Assembly (NCBI GenBank): GCA_017163975.1
Contig: JAFFSR010000353.1
Coordinates: forward strand, 1,926,501-1,990,500
Source: Anastatus disparis
Taxonomy: Eukaryota > Arthropoda > Insecta > Hymenoptera > Eupelmidae
Direction: 5' to 3'
DNA length: 64,000 nucleotides
Below are positions 45,116 through 54,917 of this stretch, one piece after another. The translations under genes and the position numbers were made by a program. Numbering within the stretch: the stretch's first letter is position 1; every line of letters starts with the position of its first letter. The notes below the pieces were generated by a model. It was not told the DNA's origin. It saw only the letters and a program-made list of their open reading frames with translations, and made no database searches.

Positions 45116-46290
45116 TCAGTACCCTTTTTTTAATTTCATTTTCGTTATCCTAGTATTATTTAATTTTTCTTTATATTTATTAAATTGTTTTTCTTTAATT
45201 TTTATATAATCTTCTTCCTTACGTAAAGCCTCAATCGTATGTTTTTGTTCCAATTTATCATTACTCATTCTTTCCTTGAATTTCATATTCGCTATCTTAC
45301 AAGGAGAGGCCACCTCCGGGAAACAAATTCAGCTGAAACTGCAGGATATGATTCTTTGATAAAACAATGAACCCGTGTTTTTTCTTTTCTTCGAATAGAC
45401 CTCTTAGACAAAAATATAGACATTTTTCGAAAAGATAGTAAAGAGGAACCTTTATAAGAATATTCAAACAACTAAGACTCTTACAAAAAAATAGATACAA
45501 GATGAAATAAAGTACAAATCAAATGCTTCGATTTAAACTTTGTTGCATTAAAAAAACTTGAGTTATTCAAAAGGTACAGCATAAAAAATTCATTATTTTT
45601 TATATGCTTAAAAAATTAACAAATATGTAGTAATTTTCAATAAAGCATAACTTTTAAACCACTGAAGCTTTTTTAATGCAACAAAGCCTGAAGTAAAGCA
45701 TTTAATTCGCACTTTATTTCTTTCATTATGTATTTTTTTTAAGTCTTAGTTGTTTGGATATACAAGTTCTTATAAAGGCTCCTATTTACTACATTTTCGA
45801 AATAATATCTATATTTTTGTCTAAGAGACCTATTCGACGTTCATTGTTTTTCATTGAAAAATCATTTCCTGTAGTTTCAGCCGAATCCGTTTCCCGGAGG
45901 TGGGGAACTCTCCTTGTTAGTATTCTCTAATTTTTCTTTATATTTATTCAATTGTACTTTTTAAATTTTAATATAAGCTTCTTTCTTTCGTAAAGCCTCA
46001 TTTGTACGCATTTGTTCCGATTCATCAGTACTCTTTTCTTTCTTGAATTTTAATTTCGTTATCCTTGTATCCTTTTTATTTATTCGATAATACTGTTACC
46101 ATTTTCATATTAAATCCTGTTATACATAAAGCTCCTTTGTCATCTATTTTTTATAATTCTTTTTTTTCTTTATTAAATGTGATCTCATCAGTCTTAATTT
46201 TAATATCGATATAATTTATGTGGATATTATCGAAATCCATTAATTCATCATTTCGTTTAAAAAAATTGTATGTCACTGTCAATTTCGCCA
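45116..46290 (-). pseudogene. Unrecognised gene with coiled-coil tandem repeats, split
   Basis: On the minus strand from about 46290: IDSDIQFF..., DFDNIHINYIDIKIKTDEIT, FNKEKKEL, stop, IDDKGALCITG. It is followed by at least two copies of a ~49-residue unit: TRITKLKFKKEKSTDE...NEALRKKEAYIKI...QLNKYKEKLEN and KIANMKFKERMSNDKLEQKH...KEKLNNTRITKMKLKKGY, ending at 45116. The foldback at 45299-45920 lies between repeat copies. The N-terminal segment is clearly paralogous to 52166-52387 (INYID/LNYND, KIKT/KIRT, EKKE, LCITG/LFVTG). I do not recognise the family. Charged heptad composition suggests a coiled-coil protein. Stops and frameshifts show it is dead. Confidence 0.5.
45299..45917. mobile_element. 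ACAAGGAGAGG long foldback element
   Basis: The ends ACAAGGAGAGGCCACCTCCG and its approximate complement pair, and the arms continue for ~300 bp (AAATTCAGCTGAAACT; AATAGACCTCTTAGACAAAA; TTTGTTGCATTAAAAAA). Insertion is into a tandem coding repeat whose other copy (ATCCTAGTATTATTTAAT at about 45150) gives the empty site, implying a TA or TTA target. No coding capacity. Related partial copies at 47095-47455 and 62530-63030. Confidence 0.85.
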
Positions 46291-46429
46291 CTTTGTTGCG
46301 TACAGTCGAAGCGATTATGTAAATGCGATTTTATTATTTAATGTTGATATTTTTATATGCGTATATGTATTGATATATGAGTATAATGTATTATTATATA
46401 ATATATATACTATCCCCTCAGCTTATCTA

Positions 46430-47065
46430 AATCTTTCATAAAATATTCCAGAAATATTTTGTGGTAGATCTAAAACCCTAAATCTTTCATCGAAACCTTC
46501 CAAAAATCTTTCAGGAACATTTCATGAAAGATGTGAGATTACCCTAATCTTCTATTGAAGTATTCTTGATTTCTTTTAAGAATATTTCATGGAATATTCC
46601 AATGTAAGAAGAATCAAGGACATACGAATATTAGAGGAATATTTTACGGAAGTTTTCTAAAATAATCCTAATTTTCCGTGTCAATATTCTACAAATCTTC
46701 TATGAATATTCCATGGAATATTTTACGATGGATTTCTAAAATCTTCCAGAAATATTTCATGGAATATTTCATGAAAGTTTCCTCAAATCTTCCGTTTCAA
46801 TAATCCAAAAATCTTCCATGAATGTTCCGAAGAAATATTTTATGAAATATTCCTGCAAGATTCCGGAAACGTTTCAATGAAAGATTTGAGATGACCCAAA
46901 TCTTCTAATGAAATATTCTTGGAGTTTTCCAACAATATTCCATAGAATATTCCAATATAAGAAGAATCAACGAATATTACAGAAATATTCCATGGAAGAT
47001 TCCTGAAATATTTTAAATCTTCCGTGCCATTATTCCAGGAAGCTTCGATAAATATTCCATGCTGT
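46430..47065. repeat. ~353-bp tandem repeat rich in TTCCATGGAA words
   Basis: GAAAGATKTGAGATKACCC, CAATRTAAGAAGAATCAA and GAATATT landmarks recur 353 bp apart (46526 and 46879), about 1.7 copies. Within it AATATTCCATGGAATATT-type palindromes and AAATCTTCC words recur every 20-40 bp. Confidence 0.78.
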
Positions 47066-47094
47066 GTACGAGGTGATTAAAATATGCTAATTAA

Positions 47095-47455
47095 ATAGTG
47101 TAAAAATTCATTATGTGTTACATGCTAAAAATATTAAGAAAATATGTAGTAATATTAAATTCAACATAACTTCCGATTCGCAAAAACTTTTTTAACACAA
47201 TAAGGTTCAAAGTAAAGTGTTCAACTTGTACTTTTTCATCTTTCATGCACTTTTTTGTAAGACTTTTAGTTTTTTGGTTATTAAAGTTCTTACAAGCACT
47301 TCTTGTTACTATATTTTTGAAAGAAACAACCTTATCTTTGTCGCTGGGCTTATCATAGGAAAAGAAACAGCACGGATTCATTCTTTTGATCAAAGAATCA
47401 TAACCTGCAGTACTAGCTAAATCGGTTTCCTAGAGGTGTGGAGACTTCTTATTAG
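47095..47455. mobile_element. Partial copy of the ACAAGGAG foldback family
   Basis: Matches the right half of 45299-45917: ATATGTAGTAAT.TT, CATAACTT, TTTTTTAACACAATAAGG, TGTAAGACTTTTAGTT, then TCGGTTTCCTAGAGGTGTGGAGA. Left arm absent. Confidence 0.75.
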
Positions 47456-48006
47456 TTATGCCAGTTTCAAATGACTACTTAAAGTGTATATTAACAGATG
47501 TCATCAAATTTACATTCTCTGAATACTATGTATCTATACGTAAATAGCTATAAAACTACTTTTTGACAGAAATTTTAATAAATATTTGAGCTAAATAGCT
47601 GCAAAACATAAGGCAGATATTCTTTAATTTTATTATATTTTTACTATTACACTGACGTTCTAAACATTTTTAAGCATTTGTTTTATAAATAAAATAAAAT
47701 GGTTTGGTTTTGAATCTTTTTTTCATTCTTACTTATTTTTTTCCAAATCAATCATGTAAAATGATTTTAAAAGTAATGCCTGAATTATGTAGTGGGCCTA
47801 CAAATCATTCTCAGATGAAATTTTGAAGTTACATTAAAGTTACATTTGCATTCAAACTTCCTCGGCGATATTCACCGTGCGATATCTAAATTTAATGGTA
47901 TTTTATTGAAACATGGTTCATGACAAAAACTTCTTATCATGTCCGATGGATTATTGTAATTAATATTTGTATTATTATAATTATGTAAAAAAGGAAACAT
48001 TCTGAT
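47456..48006. other. AT-rich, no gene recognised
   Basis: No repeat, domain or splice structure seen. Confidence 0.55.
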
Positions 48007-48420
48007 TTATTGCGTTTCAAAAATACCTAATAAATGTAATCTCATTTGAGAAATATCATATCTTGAAAAACATGGACATAAATTATAAAGTATTGCAACA
48101 GCAATTGCAAAAAGGCCGCAATCATAATTATTTGTTTGTGATTGTACTGTTTCGAAAACTGTGTTCAATTTTGATCTGTTTGGAAATAATCTGTTTATAT
48201 AAATTTTATGCTCATCTTGTAGATATTTAAGATTTAAACTGTCATATATATGAATTATTTTATTATTATAATACATACAAATCTAGTGACCTTTTTTAAA
48301 ATTTCTGGAAAACAATGCTTCTTCATCAGTCGGTACTAAATTAATATATTGCAGTATTTGCATCGGTAAAGTGGTTTGCATATTAAATGAGGGGCACCGA
48401 TTTCAAAGATTATTAAATCC
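48007..48420 (-). pseudogene. Ulp1/SENP-like (C48) cysteine protease fragment
   Basis: On the minus strand: MQTTLPMQILQYINLVPTDE...KKGH, stop at about 48285-48283 where HW would be expected, IC, then IIHIYDSLN, TVQSQTNNYDCGLFAIAVAI and a QMRLHLLGIF tail to the stop at 48007. The His (GH), Asp (YDS), Gln (VQ-Q) and Cys (DCG) of the Ulp1 catalytic set are all present in order, and only the Trp after His has become a stop. Ulp1-like domains normally cleave SUMO or related tails. Many insect copies are carried by transposons rather than being host deSUMOylases, and this repeat-filled setting fits that. The N-terminus is missing. Confidence 0.8.
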
Positions 48421-48709
48421 TAATTTATGAATATCAGTTAACATGTAAGTTATTTCACCATACAATTCTTGTCCTTAACAATCAATTTATCTTTCTCAGT
48501 CAAACCTATTATTAGAAATTGAAAATATTTAAAAAATTTTTATATCTTTTAAATGAACTTTTTTTAAAAATAATCACAATAGAATTGCTTTTATATTAAC
48601 TAATTTAATTTAGTGTATTTTTTGCTTTTAAAAGCTAAAAAATATAAGAAATTGTGGAAAATGCTTTGAATTAATTGTAATAAGATCCTATATTATATCA
48701 AAGTGAAAC

Positions 48710-48770
48710 CACTTTTTTTCCGTTTCTCCGGTTCTCCGCATTTGTTAAATGTGTCTAATCTTTCGGTAAT
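48710..48770 (+). repeat. CCGGTTCTCC box, third copy
   Basis: CGTTTCTCCGGTTCTCCGCA, then TTAAATGTGTCTAATCTTTC, as at 39228-39290, 60-100 bp ahead of the second TTTTTGGGCC array. Confidence 0.8.
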
Positions 48771-49936
48771 AAGAGTAGCAATTTTCAATTGGGTCCAATA
48801 TAGTTTGTCCTCATTAGTCATAAGCATCTTTTTGGGCCATATTTTTTTGGGTCTTATATTTTTTAGGGCCCAATATTTATTTAGTCTCCATATTTTTTTG
48901 AGCTTCATATTTTTTGGGCCTTATATTTTCTTGCGTCCTATATTTTTTGGGCCCAATGTTTTTTTGGTCTCTATATTTTTTTGGGCTTTATATTTTTTCG
49001 GGCCTTATATTTTCTTGCGCCCTATATTTTTTTGGGCCCAGCATTTTTTTGGTCACTATATTTTTTAAACCTTATATTTTTTCGATTCTTGTATATTCTT
49101 GGGCTCTATATTTTTTTGGGCCAAATATTTTTTTAAATCTTATATTTTTTTGGGCATAATATTTTATTTTAATTTATATTTTCTTGGGTTCTATAATTTT
49201 TTTGGGTCCTATATTTTATTTAGCTCTATATTTTTCTAGGCCTTATATTTTGTTGAGCCCAATATTTTTTTGGTCTATATTTTTGTAGGCCCAATATTTT
49301 TTCGGGTCCTATATTTTTTTGGGCTTTCTATTCGTTTGGGCTCTATATTTTTTGGGCCTAATATTTTTTCGATTTTTATATATTATTGGGCTCTATATTT
49401 TTTTGGGCCCAATTTTTTTTTTTTTAAATTGATATTTTTTTGGGTTTTCTAATTTTTTTGGGTCCTATATTTTATTTAGCTCTATTTTTCTGGGCCTTAT
49501 ATTTTTCAGACCTTACATTTTTCTGAGTCCGATTCTCTTTGAGCCTTATATATTTTTGGGCCTTATATTTTCTTGGGCTCTATATTTTTTTGGGCCTAAT
49601 ATTTATTCAATTCCTATATGTTTCTGTGCTCTGTATTTTGGAGCCTAATATTTTTTTTTAATTTATATTTTCTTGGGTTCCATGATTTTTATGAGTCCTA
49701 TATTTTATTTAGCTCTATATTTTTCTGGGCCTTATACTTTTCGGGCCCTACTTTTTTTGAGTTCTATTTTCTTTGGGCCTTATATTGTCTTGGGTTCTAA
49801 TTTTTTTGAGCAAAATATTTTTTCTATTCTTACATATTCTCTGGCTTGATATTTTTTTGGGCCCAATATTATTTTGAAATTTATATTTTCATGGGTTCTA
49901 TAATTTTTTTGAGTCCTATATTTTATCAACTAATAT

Positions 49937-50148
49937 AGACGCTTATAGAAGCGTACTTTTAAATGGGAAATTTCTGCTAAAAATGAGTTACCCAGCTACT
50001 GAGGGCGCCACTAGATCCCATGTATTTTTATATCTATATCAAATTTTTCATGTGTACAGATATACAAACAATGTTAAAGTGTTGCCCAGCGTTTCGGACG
50101 AAAAATTTAACCCAGAAGTATCCTTCCATAAGCGTTTATCTTCTTTGA
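49937..50148. mobile_element. Short MITE-like insert in the minisatellite, copy 1
   Basis: Non-repeat sequence with rough terminal inversion ATAGACGCTTATAGAAG / CTTCCATAAGCGTTTAT. Internally GGCGCCACTAGATCCCATG. An identical copy lies 713 bp downstream. Confidence 0.6.
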
Positions 50149-50649
50149 TTTTATTTAGCTCTATATTTTTCTGGGCCTTATATTTTTTAGGCTCTACATT
50201 TTTTTGAGTCCTATTTTCTTTGGGACTCTTTTATTTCCGTCTTTTATTTCTTGGCTTCCATATTTTTTTGGGCCTTATATTTTTTTGGGCTCTATATTTT
50301 TTTGGGCCTAATATTTATTGAATTCCTATATATTTCTGTGCTCTGTATTTTAGAGCCCAATATTTTTTTAAAATTTATATTTTGTTGGGTTCCATGATTT
50401 TTTGAGTCCTATATGTTATTTAGCTTTATATTTTTCTGGGCCTTATACTTTTCGGGCCCTACTTTTTTTTTAGTTCTATTTTCTTTGGGCCTTATATTGT
50501 CTTGGGTTCTAATTTTTTTTTGGCAAAATATTTTCCCTATTCTTACATATTTTCTGGCTTTATATTTTTTTGGGCCCAATATTATTTTGAAATTTATATT
50601 TTCATGGGTTCTATAATTTTTTTGAGTCCTATATTTTATCAACTAATAT

Positions 50650-50861
50650 AGACGCTTATAGAAGCGTACTTTTAAATGGGAAATTTCTGCTAAAAATGAG
50701 TTACCCAGCTACTGAGGGCGCCACTAGATCCCATGTATTTTTATATCTATATCAAATTTTTCATGTGTACAGATATACAAACAATGTTAAAGTGTTGCCC
50801 AGCGTTTCGGACGAAAAATTTAACCCAGAAGTATCCTTCCATAAGCGTTTATCTTCTTTGA
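50650..50861. mobile_element. Short MITE-like insert, copy 2
   Basis: Same as 49937-50148. Because flanking minisatellite units also match at 713-bp offset, this is a segmental duplication rather than a second insertion. Confidence 0.6.
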
Positions 50862-51570
50862 TTTTATTTAGCTCTATATTTTTCTGGGCCTTATATTTTT
50901 TAGGCTCTACATTTTTTAGAGTCCTATTTTCTTTGGGACTCTTTTATTTCGGTCTTTTATTTCTTGGCTTTCATATTTTTTTGGTCCTATATTTCTCTAG
51001 GCCTTATATTTTTTTGGACCGACTTTTTTTCGACTCCTATTTTCTTCGGGTCTCATTTTTTTGGTCCATTTGTTTTTCTGGGCCTTAATTTTTTTTACCT
51101 TTTTTTTAAATTTCATATTTTTTTAATTTTATTTTTTTTGGGCGCAACATTTTTTTCAATATTATATTTTCTTGGTCTCTATATTTATATTGGCCCAATA
51201 TTTGTCTAATTCTTTTAATTTTTTGGGTCCGATATTTTTTTTATTCTTATATTTACTTAGGCTCTATATTTTTTGGATTCTTATATTTTCTTGGGCTCTA
51301 TATTTTCTTGGGCTCTATATTTTTTTGGGCCAAATATTTTTATAAATCTTATATTTTTTTGGGTGTAATATTTTTTTTATTATTATATTTTCTTGGTCTC
51401 TATATTTTTTGGGCCCAATTTTTTTTTGAATCTTATATTTTTTTGAGCCCAATATTTTTTTTAAACAAATTTTTTTGGGCCTAATATTTTATCATTATAT
51501 TTTCTTGGTACCTATATTTTTTTGAGCCTAATATTTTTTTATAATTATATTTACTATGACTCTATATTTT

Positions 51571-51967
51571 GGGCTCTAAATTCTGCCATAATAAACTAAA
51601 TTTAACTGCATTTTCAATAATGTTCATACAATAATGTTAAATTAAAAAAATTCATAACTTTTTTAATTTAATGATTTAAGAATTGGGCTTGTGGCAATAA
51701 ATAGTTCTTAATGTGCACAATAAGCATACGCAAGCAGAATCCTGTAGGACTTATAGTTTTTCCATAATAACACTTATAAGTTATAAACAATTAATTTTCA
51801 GTAGGCCACTCTATCTCTCACGATTAACTTTTTACAATGTTCAACATCGATTCTGAAAGTTTAGATATCCTTCTACAAAATGTATATTTCAGATTTTTGA
51901 TTAAGTGATTAGAAAGTCCTTAAAAATTCACTTAAACATTGGATCTTTCGCTTGGGTGCATGAATTA
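51571..51967. other. AT-rich, no gene recognised
   Basis: Nothing seen. Confidence 0.55.
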
Positions 51968-52063
51968 ACGTTAGTAGTGGGGGAAACTCATAACGAAAAC
52001 ATGCTAGGCAGACTACCGGTTATACATTTCCCCTTCGTTATGAGTTTCCCCCACTACTAACGT
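51968..52063. repeat. Perfect 30-bp inverted repeat hairpin
   Basis: 51968-51997 (starts ACGTTAGTAGTGGGGGAAAC) is exactly complementary to 52034-52063, with a 36-base loop (AACATGCTAGGCAGACTACC...). Perfection over 30 bp suggests a recent MITE or a structured RNA source. Confidence 0.92.
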
Positions 52064-52165
52064 ACTTGAGTTCTCCGCGATAGAGTTAAATCTTTTAAAT
52101 TTTTACTTTGTAGCAAAAAAACTCGATTAAACGCATTGCTTATTCATAAGTTAGGATTGGAAATA

Positions 52166-52387
52166 TTATTCGAAGGCGGGCAGCTTTGTCATGCTCTTAA
52201 GTCCTGTTACAAATAATGCTTTTTTATAATCTATTCCTTTTGATTCTTTTTTTTCTCCATTTAATTTAATCTCAACTGTCCTAATTTTATTGTCGTTATA
52301 ATTTAAGTGGATATCATCAATTCCCATCATATCATTATCTGGGTTTAAAAAATTTGTATCTGAAATGTCATTGTCAATTTCCATCAA
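52166..52387 (-). pseudogene. Paralogue of the coiled-coil gene N-terminus
   Basis: Minus-strand frame of 73 codons: MMEIDNDISDTNFLNPDNDM, GIDDIHLNYNDNKIRTVEIK, LNGEKKESKGIDYKKALFVT-GL. Closely parallels the segment at 46080-46290 (IDSDI, FDNIHINYIDIKIKTDEIT, EKKEL, KGALCITG). No coiled-coil repeats follow here. Two independent copies with the same conserved pattern show a real, if unknown, protein family. Probably a fragment; intact over this stretch. Confidence 0.5.
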
Positions 52388-53756
52388 AATTGTTTAAATT
52401 TAACGTAATTATTCCAATTGATATTCTAACCAAAATGCAAAATAAACTTAAATTATTTATGTTCATTAATCTTAATGATTTTAATTTTACAATAATATAG
52501 ACTATTTTGTTATTAGTATTAATTGGATGGTTCCTAATCGCCGGGATTTCGTTTCGACAACCTGTAATAAAAAACTGAAATAAAAAAATTAGGCTTAATC
52601 CCTGGTCTTGGCAACCGATTCACTCTTTCGGTACAAGTACCAAAAAAACACACGGCAAAGGGCGGTCTCGAGGACATCCTTTTATGCTGACCATCAGCCT
52701 TTTGTGCAATTCGCAGGAATCAATCAAGTTGATCGATTCCCACTCGGAGCCTTTCGGGGACACCCCTAGTCATGCTCCTACTAAGAGTTAATATTATCAC
52801 TTGTTAGGGTTAGTAACAACAAAAAAAAACCTTTTTCTTTTCACACCTTACCCACTACACTTGCACTACACTACCGGAGAGAGAGAGAAGAAAAATAACT
52901 GCAACACGAAAAAAGTTACACGTGACACTTCAACTGCACACAAACTTCACTGTTCGTATCATGCATCTTGTCTCTATATGCTCTCCATCTCGAGCGGGAG
53001 TCGTCTCTCTTCACTTACATTTAATTGTGAATCCTCATTGAGAGAGATGTAATCCAATGGCTGGTAGTAAATTCGGAAGAAAAAGAGAGCAAGCACGCCT
53101 TGAACATTGAGTTTTATTAACCGTTATCTGATGATCATCTCAATTATCTAGTCAGATAATCGAGATTACGCGCAGCGCCGCTCTCCGTATACTTGCTGCT
53201 ATTTCCATGCACATGTATACCTATGCTATGTTACTTGTGACTTAGATGAACTTGCATACTTTGACAATTAACGAAAGTTTAATAACCATTACCCGAATTG
53301 TATGTTAATTAAATTTTCTTGTTAATTGTTCAATCGTCCTTTTAACTTTGTTTGGTTAGTTTAGAGCGATTTCATGTGATTAACAAAGTTACTAGAAGAA
53401 AATAACGTATCTTAGTATTATTAGCCCCTTTTACGCTCATGATTTAAAATATTCATATAATATGCAATATTGTTCGAATCATGAGTGTTTGTTATTATCT
53501 ATATTATATATCTTAACTAATGTTTTATACTATAACTCCCATTTGATAATTGTTAGTAATAAACATTAAATATACTTATCATTAATGACTATAAACATGC
53601 AAGAACGAGTGTAACAAGGTAACGACACCAACGAGTCGCGTCTCTTCTCCTCTCTCTCACTCAGGAACATGATTGGCCAAGCTGCAGCGCTGCATACTCG
53701 TGTGCCTCGCTCTTCAGTCTGGCACCCGTGGACAAGTTGAATGGCGCGCTTTATGT

Positions 53757-53760
<4 letters not shown>
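52388..53760. other. No gene; GC-richer patches
   Basis: 52526-52560 (TGGTTCCTAATCGCCGGGAT) resembles the complement of a tRNA 3' end, and 52600-52780 is GC-richer, but no LTR pair or ORF supports a retroelement. 53160-53215 and 53640-53750 are further GC-richer patches. Confidence 0.5.

Positions 53761-53815
<55 letters not shown>
53761..53815. repeat. (AT)n microsatellite
   Basis: About 27 uninterrupted AT dinucleotides. Confidence 0.97.
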
Positions 53816-53817
<2 letters not shown>

Positions 53818-53896
53818 AATTACTAATAATTAATTTCAAACTCAAAAGTAACTATTTCAAAACAATATGGAAGATAAACATGTATTGTTTGATTCC

Positions 53897-54295
53897 TTAA
53901 GAGGACGCTGGATCTCTCCATCCTCTTTTATTTAAAAAATGTAGGTTTTTGGAAAAACTGATGATTATTGATAAAAATTAAGAGTTGTCCGCAACTTGTA
54001 CAGTAAAAAGCAATATTTTTTCTGATGAGATCAAATTAATTTTGATGCTTTGTTTTCAAGAAAAGTTCGTCATACTTAAAAAATTATAACTTAGGCTAGA
54101 GAATATAATTTTTTAAGTTTGTCAAACTTTTCTTGAAAACAAAGCATCAAAATTAATTTGTTCTTATCAGAAAAAATATTGCTTTTTACTATACAAGTTG
54201 CAAACAACTTTTAATTTCTATCAGTAACCACTAGTTTTTCCAAGAACCTACATTTTCCAATTAGAAAAGGATAGAGAGATCCAATGTCCTCTTAA
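53897..54295. mobile_element. TTAAGAGGACG foldback MITE
   Basis: TTAA at 53897-53900 and 54292-54295. The ends GAGGACGCTGGATCTCTC and GAGAGATCCAATGTCCTC are inverted, and the arms (~190 bp; AAGCAATATTTTTTCTGATG; CTTTGTTTTCAAGAAAAG) pair about a loop near 54095. Sister of the 12676-13064 family by terminus and layout. Confidence 0.88.
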
Positions 54296-54390
54296 ATATT
54301 ACGAATTTAAATATCAATTATTAGCAATTTTAAAGTGTTATATATTATGTTTATGTCCTCGTAGGCCGTATTCGTGTCAGTATGTAAAGA

Positions 54391-54446
54391 GCATGCTAAA
54401 TTTGTATTGGCATCGCATATGTCTCAGACGCGCTCCTCGACTCTTT
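54391..54446 (+). repeat. Dispersed repeat related to 39030-39085
   Basis: ATTTGTATTGGCATCGCATA ... ACGCGCTCCTCGACTCTTTAC matches the earlier stretch with scattered changes. Confidence 0.6.
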
Positions 54447-54751
54447 ACAAGCTTTATATGCCCTTCTAAGGAATATTGAGACTCAATATGTCTCAAGAGA
54501 AATCAATATGGCATCACCGATCCTACTATGTTTCGTTCAATATGTCTAAGAGCAATGAACGTAGGTTAATGAAAAAAAAAATGACTCGCGCCTCGACAGC
54601 AGCTATACTCATTACAAAATGTCAATCTAAGAAACAAAAGAAAAAATCAATAGAATTAAAATTTAATTTTAAAATTATTGGAAAAAACATTAATATTTTC
54701 AACTAATAAGTTATAGTTTCTCATACGGCCTACTTCGGACATAAAATCATC

Positions 54752-54917
54752 TATGTCTTTTGGCCGTTTATTCAGGTGGAATTGGAATCTCAAACAATGT
54801 TTGCCGCTTGAGCAGAAATCTACCTCGGGCGCGCAATGCGCGCCCTCGGCAATTTCAGCTCAAGCGACAAATATTGTTCTCGATTCATATTCCACCTGAA
54901 TACGGCCAAAGGACATA
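54752..54917. repeat. Hairpin centred on GCGCGCAATGCGCGC
   Basis: TATGTCTTTTGGCCGTTTAT and TCAGGTGGAAT pair with ATTCCACCTGAATACGGCCA and ACATA. Inner GCTTGAGC/GCTCAAGC also pair. A 165-bp foldback. The frame 54760-55068 crossing it is not a gene. Confidence 0.88.

Larger units (their letters stand above)
48833..51570 (+). repeat. TTTTTGGGCC degenerate minisatellite, large array
   Basis: About 100 degenerate units of TATATTTTTTTGGGCCYTA type, diverging to GGGTCC, GAGTCC and GAGCTC. It carries a 713-bp internal duplication and two copies of a short non-repeat insert (about 49937-50148 and 50650-50861). Frames such as 48703-49068 and 50696-51088 are repeat artefacts. Confidence 0.93.

Noticed and set aside
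52526..52560. Primer-binding site of a BEL/Pao-type LTR element
   Set aside because: The word resembles a tRNA 3'-end complement, but spacing does not fit a tRNA acceptor arm and no LTR pair or ORF was found.
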